Origin: Mycoplasmopsis gallopavonis
GTDB lineage: Bacteria; Bacillota_I; Bacilli_A; Mycoplasmatales; Metamycoplasmataceae
Direction of reading: 5' to 3'
NCBI RefSeq assembly: GCF_900660635.1
Contig: NZ_LR215031.1
Span: 496,001 to 560,000, forward strand
DNA length: 64,000 nucleotides
Shown: in pieces, positions 57,210-64,000 of the stretch
How the letters are laid out: each line of letters begins with the position of its first letter
Numbering within the stretch: position 1 is the first letter of the stretch
The notes under the pieces: model-generated
What the model saw: only the letters and a program-made list of their open reading frames with translations
What the model was told of the DNA's origin: nothing
The model's database searches: none
Position numbers and translations under genes: made by a program

Positions 57210-59422
57210 TTTTCTCCTTTTAAGAATAATTCTAAATTTGTTAATATTTCTTTTTTGTAAACTTCATTTTTTAAATTAATTTCTCTATAATCTGATTTAT
57301 TTGTGGTTACTATTGCTAAATATTTTTTTGCTCGTGAAGTCCCTGTATATAACATTTTTTTAGTTAACATAAAATTATGTTTTGGATGAACTAAAAAAAT
57401 TACATTATTAATTTCACTACCCTGAAATTTATGTACAGTAACACCATAGCCAAGAGCAATTTGATTATAAAATTCTTCTCTTGTGTAAACAATAGTTTTA
57501 TTTTCGTGTCCTTGATTAAACTCAATTTTAATTTTCTTATCTTTAGCTTTAGAACTAGTTCCTTCATCAACAGCAACAATTCTTCCAAAATCTCCATTAT
57601 AAATTTCATCATTAATTCTGTTTTCTAATTGAATAACTTTATCACCAACTCTAAACTCAATTGTTTGACCTAATTTTTTATAAGTATGGACAACCCTTCC
57701 TTGTGGATTAATTTTATTTTGAATTAAATTATTTAAGTTAATTAAACCTTCATTTCCTTTATAAGTCGGACATAATAAGATTAAATTTTCTAAATCTGTC
57801 TTTTGAAGTTTTTTAGAATAAAGATCAACCAACTGATCAGTTAAGGTTAAATCATTAAATTCATACAAATCAACTATTCCTTTATGAAACTTAGGTAACT
57901 CACCTTCTTTTTTTATTGAATTAAAGTGTTCTCAAATTGTTTTTGAGTCACTTCTAAAATAATCAACTAAATAAGTTGCTGAAAATTTATTCGATAAAAG
58001 AAGATTTTCTAATAAATTCCCTGGACCAATTGCCGGTAGTTGATCAATATCACCTATTAAAACTAATTTTTCTAAATTAGGACATGATCTTAATAGTTTT
58101 TCAAAAATATTTAAATTAACCATTGAAAACTCATCAATAATTAAAACTTTAATAAGTTCTCGATCTTCGTCATATTCCGGTTCTTCTAAGTCGGTTGGAA
58201 TTCTTAAAAAACTATGAATTGTTTTGACTTTTGATTTAATTTTATTTGAAATGTTTGTTGCTGCACGACCTGTTGGAGCTAAGATTACATAATCATTTTC
58301 ATTTTTATAACGATTGAGTTTTAATGTTTGATTTAACTTATTAATAAGATGAGTTTTTCCTGTTCCTGGGCCACCTGTAATTATTAATATATTTTCTTTT
58401 AAAAAAGATAAATAAGCTTCTTGTTGTTTCTTTGATAAATCATTAAGTTTTGAAGAATCTAAACTATCAAATATTTTTGGAGGTTGATTATTTATTTTTT
58501 CAAGAAATTCATAAATAAAAAATTCTTTTTTTCTTGTCGAACCTAATGAAAAATAATCTTTTCCATTTTTATTGTAGTAGAACAAATAACCTTGATTGCA
58601 AAGATCTATAAGAATTTCTTTCAAAATAGGTGATTCTATTTCCGTTTTAGTTTGTAAGTCTACAAAAATTTCTGTAGCAGGTAAAAGAGTTGAATTATCT
58701 CTTTCTTTTTCTTGAATAATAAACTTTAAATAAGCTTTAACTCTTTCTGGGAAAGATTTTGAGTATTTTAATAAAAGAGCAAATTGATCTACTAACAATA
58801 AATTTAAGTTATATTTAGTATACAAAATATAAGGTTGGTTTTTTGTATAAAACTTCACAAAATCTATGCTTTCATCATTGTCATGAATTTCTAACAATTT
58901 GTTATAAAGAATTTCTAAATTATTGTTATAAAAAAACGAAATAGAACTCATATCTGCTTCACCAGTTTTCCCTAGAAGCTCTTTTATGGTTTTTTGGTTT
59001 CTTGGAATTTTTCAAAAATCTTTAAAACCCTCTATTTGCGATGTGGTTAAATTATTTTTTAATTCTTCTTCATTATCTTCATAAAAATTAATTAAATCAA
59101 AAATTTTAGCTCCATAAATTTCATTAATTTTTTCCGCCGATTTTTGTCCAACACCTTTTATATGATTTTTGAAAAACTCAACTCAATCAATTTGTGTATT
59201 TTCTTTTTTGTAAGGTTTAAATTCTAATAAACGATAATTCCGATTATTTGGTTGGACAAGTATTTCATAATCAACATGACACATTGGTAATGGTGCTACT
59301 GCATAAATCACAATTTTACTTTTTTCATTTTCTGGTTGAAAATAAATAAGTCCTCATTTATCCCCGTCTTTTTTAATAAAAGATTTAAATGTCCCTTTTA
59401 ACTCTTTAACTTCGTTATTCAT
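57200..59422 (-). CDS. recD2: RecD2-like SF1B helicase
   Basis: 740 residues. Superfamily 1B 5'-3' helicase for DNA repair or replication support. An OB-like N-terminus is followed by helix-hairpin-helix (VEFFKNHIKGVGQKSAEKIN), Walker A ITGGPGTGKTH (about 347-357), motif II LIIDEFSMV, motif III GDIDQLPAIGPG, and motifs V-VI YGVTVHKFQGSE and YTGTSRAKK. Reading TGA at 57206 as Trp gives the true end GEKWN at TAA 57200, a 10-base overlap with pth. Starts next to oriC, divergent from dnaA. Confidence 0.93.
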
Positions 59423-59701
59423 AATTTTAATTATATCAATATTTAAAACTCAAAGCTCTTACTTATCGTGTTAATTAGGTTGTGAATAAATATATGGATA
59501 AAATTTATATAAGTAAAAAATATAAACATATTTATACACATACTTATAATCAAAATATATATTTTTAAAATAAAATGTGTATAAAATACTTTTTGCTTAT
59601 AAAAATAGACTTAAAAATTGTTAATAAAAATGTTTATAAACATTAAAAAATAAAAAAATAAATTTTATTCACATCTATTAAAATAAGAATAAAATTATTG
59701 T
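59423..59701. other. oriC: Replication origin region, upstream part
   Basis: Non-coding, about 85 percent AT, between recD2 and dnaA. DnaA-box-like 9-mers: TTATTCACA (minus strand 59481-59489 and plus strand 59665-59673), TTATACACA (plus 59532-59540 and minus 59576-59584), and TTATCCATA (minus 59493-59501). Each differs by one base from TTATCCACA. The proximity to dnaA and dnaN supports oriC. Confidence 0.8.
59690..59695 (+). promoter_or_regulatory. -10-like hexamer 6 nt before dnaA ATG
   Basis: TAAAAT ends 6 nt before the dnaA ATG at 59702; no ribosome binding site is present. Same spacing as ecfA1, ligA and the PQ-loop gene. The DnaA box at 59665-59673 would lie in the -35 zone. Confidence 0.45.
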
Positions 59702-60199
59702 ATGAGTAATATAGATAATAACCAAAATTCAACAACCACAAAAGCTTTATTAGATAATTACACAGAACAATTTAAAGAACATATGAAAAACCAAATTGAA
59801 GATAACATGGTTTTTCAAACATTTTTTAAAAAATCTAAAATTTTAAGTGTTTCTAACAACTTTGTTTTAATATCATTTGATCTTAAAAATGTAGAATATT
59901 ACGACAAATATAAACAATATTATTCAAAACAAATAAACAATGCTATTAAAGAAATTTTTGGAGAACAATTTTCTTATAAAGTTCAAAATATCCAAGATTT
60001 TAAGCAAGAAAAAATTAAAGAAGAAAACAAACAAATTATCAAAATTCCAGAACCAATAATTAAAGATAAAACAATTAATAATTTTCTCTATAACTCAATA
60101 AATGATGAATTTACGATTAATAATTTTGTTAAAAGTGAGTTTAATAACGAAAGTACTAAAATATCATTAAATTTAATAGAAAAAAACACAAATATATAA
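59702..60199 (+). pseudogene. dnaA: dnaA 5' part, interrupted by an IS
   Basis: 165 residues of the replication initiator: domain I (YTEQFKEHMKNQIEDNMVF, which binds helicase-loading partners), a Lys/Glu-rich domain II linker, and the opening of the AAA+ domain (NDEFTINNFVKSEFNN, matching the usual YTFDNFVVG motif). The frame runs into the IS and stops at its first bases (TAA 60197-60199). Removing the IS and one ATA joins this frame exactly to the 3' part. The product lacks ATPase and DNA-binding domains. Confidence 0.95.
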
Positions 60200-61464
60200 A
60201 CTAGGACAATAAAAATTAACATTCCTTCGAATGTTAATTTTTTATATTTTTAAAGGAGAAAAAATGGGAAAACATTTTACAGAAGAACAAGAAAAAGAAA
60301 TTTATAATACATTTTTTCAATTAGGTAAAAAGGATGCGATTGAACTGATGTATAAATATGGTGCAAAAGCAAAAGATAAATATGTGAAAGCGAGATTACG
60401 AAGAATATTAAAACATTATAATTTTAATATGAATAAAAAACCAAGAAAGCCTGGAACCGGTAGGTCAAGAAAAGCGAAAGAACAAGATATAAATTGAAAC
60501 ATTTTTACACGAGAAGATTTAATTGAAATTGCAAAAAGATATAGAGAAATTACAAAAGATAAATTTAAAACAGAGAAAGTTCAAGAGGCATCAAATATTA
60601 ATATGGCTTCGTATAAACTTGCTATTTTGTTGTATCTTTGTAGACAAACAATATCCAAACATAAAAGAAATAATTTTGCTCCTAAAAATAAATCCAGAAA
60701 AATAAAGTACCAAGACTTGATTATTGATTCATTTAAACAAAATAGATCTAAATATGGTAGACAAAAATTAAAATATTTTATCTTAAAGCACTATAAAATA
60801 GACATAAACGAAAGAACTCTAGGAAGATATATGAATGCCTTAGGTTTATTTTGCAATGTCAGAAAAAGAAAAAAACTAAAAGAATCAAAGAACACATCTA
60901 TCATAAAAGAAAACATTGTTAATAGAGATTATAATGATGTATATAACAGAAATATATACGCTACTGATGTAACATATCTTCCAGCGACAAAAGATGCAAT
61001 AAACAATAATGTTTATCTTTCAGTAGTAATTAAACATAAAACTAAAGAAATAATTAGTTTTTCTCTTTCCAAATTTAATGATTCAAAATTAATTTACAAA
61101 ACATTTGAAAATGTTGATTTTGAAAAAAGTTTTATACTACATTCAGATCATTGCTCAACTTATACATCTGATGATTTTTCTCGTTTTATTCAAAATAAAG
61201 GTGGAATAATTTCGCTTTCAAAAGTAGGAAATAGTTTAGATAATAGAGTTGTGGAATATTGATTTTCAAATTTAAAAACTGAATTAATTAGAGATTTAAA
61301 TATCAAAGCTATGACTTTGAATGAACTAGAAAAAGTGATATCTAATTATGTTCATTGATACAATAAATTTAGAATTCAATCATGTCTGAATTGAAAAACC
61401 CCATACGAATATAGTATGGGGCTATCCAATTTAATAAATTGTTAATTTTTTCTGTCCTAGTTTA
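60197..61464 (+). mobile_element. IS3-family element, 1268 bp, copy 3, inside dnaA
   Basis: Ends TAAACTAGGACA/TGTCCTAGTTTA, flanked by ATA (60194-60196 and 61465-61467). Same orientation as dnaA. The site is the loop of an inverted repeat AAAAAAAC...GTTTTTTT formed by dnaA codons (60180-60187 and 61474-61481). This copy differs from the other two at several residues, so it was not copied very recently from copy 2. Confidence 0.96.
60264..61445 (+). CDS. IS3-family transposase (1268-bp element, copy 3)
   Basis: 393 residues, single frame, catalytic triad intact. Compared with copy 2 it shows Tyr to Asp (GKKDAIEL), Gly to Arg, Cys to Phe (HYNFNMN) and changes near KKLKESKNTSI. AAAGGAG precedes the ATG. 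The 3' hairpin CCCCATAC/GTATGGGG lies near 61398-61421. Confidence 0.95.
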
Positions 61465-62394
61465 ATATCATTAGTTTTTTTAACAAGTAATTCTGGTTTA
61501 GGAAAAACTCATTTATTACACGCAATAGCTAATGAAATTAAAAAAGAAAAAAGAAGTTTTGTTTATTTTAATCCTGCTATTTTTTTAAGGGATATAGTTA
61601 ATTTATTAAAAGAAAACAACAATGATATCATTACTAAATTATTAGAATACTACTCAAATGTAGATTTAGTCTTATTTGATGATTTTGAAACAATCGCAGA
61701 AGGAAATAAAATAGCTACTAAAAATTTTATATTTCAAATAATTGATACTAGATTGCAAAATAAAAAGCCTACTATCATTGCTTCTCAAAAAGAAATTAAT
61801 AGTTTAAAAGAAGTTCTTGACGAAAAACTTATCACAAGATTATCTTCTGGATTTATAACAAAAATAAATGAACCTAAAAAAGAAGATTTAATGAAAATTT
61901 TGGAATTTTTATTAACAGAAAATGGAATAAATATTTCTAATATAAATGAAAAGTCTAAAAATTATATTATTAGAAATCATTCAAAAAATATAAGTTCTTT
62001 AATAGGAGCTGTAAAGAGAATTGATTTTTATAAAGAAGAAATAAACAATTCTAACAATACAGAAGAAATAATATATTCAATATTTAAAGATTTAGTTAAA
62101 GAAATAGATGAAATTTTACCTGAAAATATTTTAAAAACTATTGCTAAACATTATAGAATTAATACAAAAGATATTTTAGGAAAAACTAGGGAAGCGAAAG
62201 TTGTTGTAGCTAGACATATTGCTATGAATATATTTAAAGAATTGCTTGATTGATCTTCTGTAGAAATTGGCAAATATTTTTATAGAGATCACTCAACAGT
62301 CTTAAATGCTTTTAAAAAACATAAACAAAATCAAATTAATAATAAAGATAATGAATTTGAAATTATTAAAAATAAGATTTTGGGGATAAACTAA
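61465..62394 (+). pseudogene. dnaA: dnaA 3' part, after the IS
   Basis: 309 codons: Walker A SNSGLGKTHLLHAIAN, Walker B VLFDDFETIAEGN, sensor/box VII region EKLITRLSSGFITKI, and DNA-binding domain IV (YRINTKDILGKTREAKVVVA, then YRDHSTVLNAFKKH, the DnaA signature). All residues needed for ATP and box binding are present, but the start and domains I-II are cut off. The frame is open back to ATT at 61438 inside the IS with no ATG, GTG or TTG before Walker A and no ribosome binding site. Ends at TAA 62392. Confidence 0.95.
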
Positions 62395-62528
62395 AAAGAT
62401 ATTAACATCTTATCCACAATTAATAAATATTAAAAATTGATTTTTCTTTTTAAATTTATTTATTTTTTGATGTTTTTATCTTTTTATACACTTTTCAACA
62501 TTACATATTATTTATATAAGGAGAAAAA
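62395..62528. other. oriC: Origin region, downstream DnaA boxes
   Basis: Non-coding between dnaA and dnaN. Holds a perfect DnaA box TTATCCACA (62410-62418) and a one-mismatch box TTATACACT (62484-62492) in T-rich DNA. With the upstream cluster this gives the split origin layout typical of Firmicutes and mollicutes. Confidence 0.8.
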
Positions 62529-63644
62529 ATGAAGTTTTCAATTAAAAAGAAAATTATAGAACCTATAATTGATTTTATATATAGTTACATAGATACAGCA
62601 GATACATCTCCAAGCGGAAAAAGTATTGGTATAGAAATTAATTCTGATTCTTTAAAATTAATAGTAAATAACACAAGTTTTGGAGTAAAAAAAGAATTAG
62701 AAATTGATGAAACAAATATTATGTTAGAAAGAAATGGAAGAACAATTATTAATGCTTCTATTTTAAAAAATATAATTAAAAAATTTGACAGAATAATTAC
62801 GTTTGAATTAGTCGGGGAAACAGTTGTAATTTACGAAGGTTCTACAAAATTTGAAATTGCTACAATTGATGATCAAAGATTTTTTATGATTGACTTTAAT
62901 GAAGCTAATAATAGATTTGAAGCTGAATCTAAAAAATTGGAAAAAATAATTAATGATGTTTCTGTTTCAACAGCTACTAATACAGATAAAATCAATTCAA
63001 CAATTTATAAATGTGTAAATATAAAAACAGAAAATGATAATTCAATTCGTTTTGTTGCAACAGATTCATATCGTATGTCAACAGAAATAATGAAAACTAA
63101 TAAAAAAATAGATATTAATGTTGTTATAGAAGCAAAATCATTGAAAAAATTAATTACAAAAGAAACTCCAAAAAAGATTTTTGTGTTTTTTAATGACTCT
63201 AAATTAGGAATTTCTTATAAAGAAACAATAATTCAATTAAATCTAACAAATCTAAATTATTTAGATACTTCTAAATTATTTGATTTTGAAATTAAAAATG
63301 TAATTTATATAGATAAAAATGAATTATTAAAAATAATTAATAAAGCCGTTTTTATGGTTAATGAAAAAGCAAGAAGACTTGAATTTAAATTTTCACAAGA
63401 AGGAATTAAATTAAATTTTGAAATACCAGAAATTGGAAGTTCTCAAGCTTATACAAATAATTATCTTTTAGAAGGTCCTGATTTTGAAATGGATATAGAT
63501 TTTAATTTTCTAAAAGACGCATTAAGTGTTTTGGAAAATGATAAAATAAAGATAAATATTAGTGCTAGATATGATAGATTGCTTTTTATTTCTGAAAAAG
63601 ATCCAGAAAACAAGCAATTAATAACACCACTTAGAAGATATTAA
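62529..63644 (+). CDS. dnaN: DNA polymerase III beta subunit (sliding clamp)
   Basis: 371 residues, full length, no internal TGA. Forms the ring clamp that tethers PolC. MKFSIKKKIIEPIIDFIYSY, INASILKNIIKKFD, FVATDSYRMSTE (the conserved ATDSYR/H motif) and a C-terminal ITPLRRY, a variant of the usual LPLRL-type ending. AAGGAG lies before the ATG. In line with dnaA. Confidence 0.96.
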   Translation: MKFSIKKKIIEPIIDFIYSYIDTADTSPSGKSIGIEINSDSLKLIVNNTSFGVKKELEIDETNIMLERNGRTIINASILKNIIKKFDRIITFELVGETVVIYEGSTKFEIATIDDQRFFMIDFNEANNRFEAESKKLEKIINDVSVSTATNTDKINSTIYKCVNIKTENDNSIRFVATDSYRMSTEIMKTNKKIDINVVIEAKSLKKLITKETPKKIFVFFNDSKLGISYKETIIQLNLTNLNYLDTSKLFDFEIKNVIYIDKNELLKIINKAVFMVNEKARRLEFKFSQEGIKLNFEIPEIGSSQAYTNNYLLEGPDFEMDIDFNFLKDALSVLENDKIKINISARYDRLLFISEKDPENKQLITPLRRY

Positions 63645-63661
63645 GAAATAAGGAGTAAATT

Positions 63662-63883
63662 ATGATTATAAAAATAAAAGGTGACTCAATAAAAGTTAGT
63701 CAATTTCTTAAAAAAATAGATGAAATTCAAACAGGTGGTGCAGCAAAAGGGTTTTTACAAAACAATGTTGTTAAAATTAACGGACAAATTGCCCAAGGAA
63801 GATCAACAAAAATTCGTCCTGGGGACATCGTTTGAGTAAATGACACTTTAATTAAAGTTGAATCAGAATTAGAAACAATTTAG
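63662..63883 (+). CDS. Small S4-domain RNA-binding protein (YaaA/RlbA-like)
   Basis: 73 residues. A single S4 fold: SIKVSQFLKKIDEIQTGGAA, then VVKINGQIAQGRSTKIRPGD and IVWVND (Trp as TGA). It follows dnaN by 17 bases with AAGGAG. An S4 protein after dnaN is the standard Firmicute arrangement (YaaA); it probably binds rRNA or tRNA. Confidence 0.88.
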
Positions 63884-63935
63884 TTTAAAAAATAATTAAA
63901 ATAAAAATTTTAATTATCAACACTAGGAGAAAAAA

Positions 63936-64000
63936 ATGGAAAATAATTTTTACTATGAAATAAAACAAGAAAAAAGTGATAAAAGTTATGTTGCTTTATG
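63936..64000 (+). CDS. Start of an unidentified gene, cut by the window edge
   Basis: AGGAG precedes ATG 63936 and the frame (MENNFYYEIKQEKSDKSYVAL) runs off the end. Too short to identify. In Firmicutes recF follows the S4 gene, but this N-terminus does not look like RecF. Confidence 0.5.
   Translation, partial: MENNFYYEIKQEKSDKSYVAL

Overview
This is a mollicute (Mycoplasma/Mycoplasmopsis) chromosome, most likely of the hominis group. UGA is read as tryptophan: nearly every gene carries in-frame TGA codons at conserved Trp positions (UGG also occurs) and is only complete when these are read through. The DNA is very AT-rich. A P80-P60-HinT operon like that described in M. hominis, PolC as replicative polymerase, ECF transporter genes and IS1634-family and IS3-family insertion sequences agree with this. 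All coordinates below use genetic code 4. No tRNA, CRISPR array, 16S or 23S rRNA was seen.

Layout. 1-1.3 kb: an IS1634-family transposase (5' end outside) abutting a C-terminal ParE fragment. 1.3-6.6 kb (minus): dnaX-ybaB-recR-tmk-holB-rsmI, a replication/repair operon. 6.8-9.6 kb (plus): ecfA1-ecfA2-ecfT, the energising module of ECF vitamin transporters. 9.7-12.8 kb: an orphan type I specificity subunit, a choline-kinase-like enzyme and cdsA. 12.9-18.5 kb: polC (with an apparent one-base frameshift) and trigger factor. 18.5-24.1 kb: an IS copy, a HAD phosphatase, ligA, and the rpsP-trmD-rplS operon. 24.1-34.4 kb: a gene-free stretch, the P80-P60-hinT operon, an isolated 5S rRNA and rpmH-rnpA-yidC, with two near-identical copies of a 1324-bp IS. 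34.7-44.3 kb: serS, an IS copy, a second HAD phosphatase, several membrane or surface proteins, def and plsY. 44.3-53.5 kb: an ABC ATPase with a 2,724-residue FtsX-type permease. 53.6-59.4 kb: recD2-pth-tilS, then ftsH. 59.4-64 kb: oriC, dnaA and dnaN.

The most striking result concerns the IS elements. A 1268-bp IS3-family element (three copies, 3-bp duplications CTA, GTT, ATA) and a 1324-bp relative (two copies) lie in this window. All four intergenic copies sit inside the hairpin of a rho-independent terminator: the terminators of tig/HAD, serS, hinT and yidC. The fifth copy splits dnaA immediately upstream of the Walker A motif, and the point of entry is again the loop of a terminator-like inverted repeat (A7C...GT7). 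Both element types carry a perfect hairpin plus T-run before the transposase ribosome binding site, so they bring their own terminator. This looks like a terminator-seeking insertion strategy with one damaging mis-hit in the replication initiator.

Other points: four genes (ecfA1, ligA, a PQ-loop gene, dnaA) have a -10-like hexamer exactly 6 nt before the ATG and no ribosome binding site, suggesting leaderless mRNAs; a 17-A homopolymer lies upstream of a surface coiled-coil protein; and the DnaA boxes on both sides of dnaA remain intact although dnaA itself is split.
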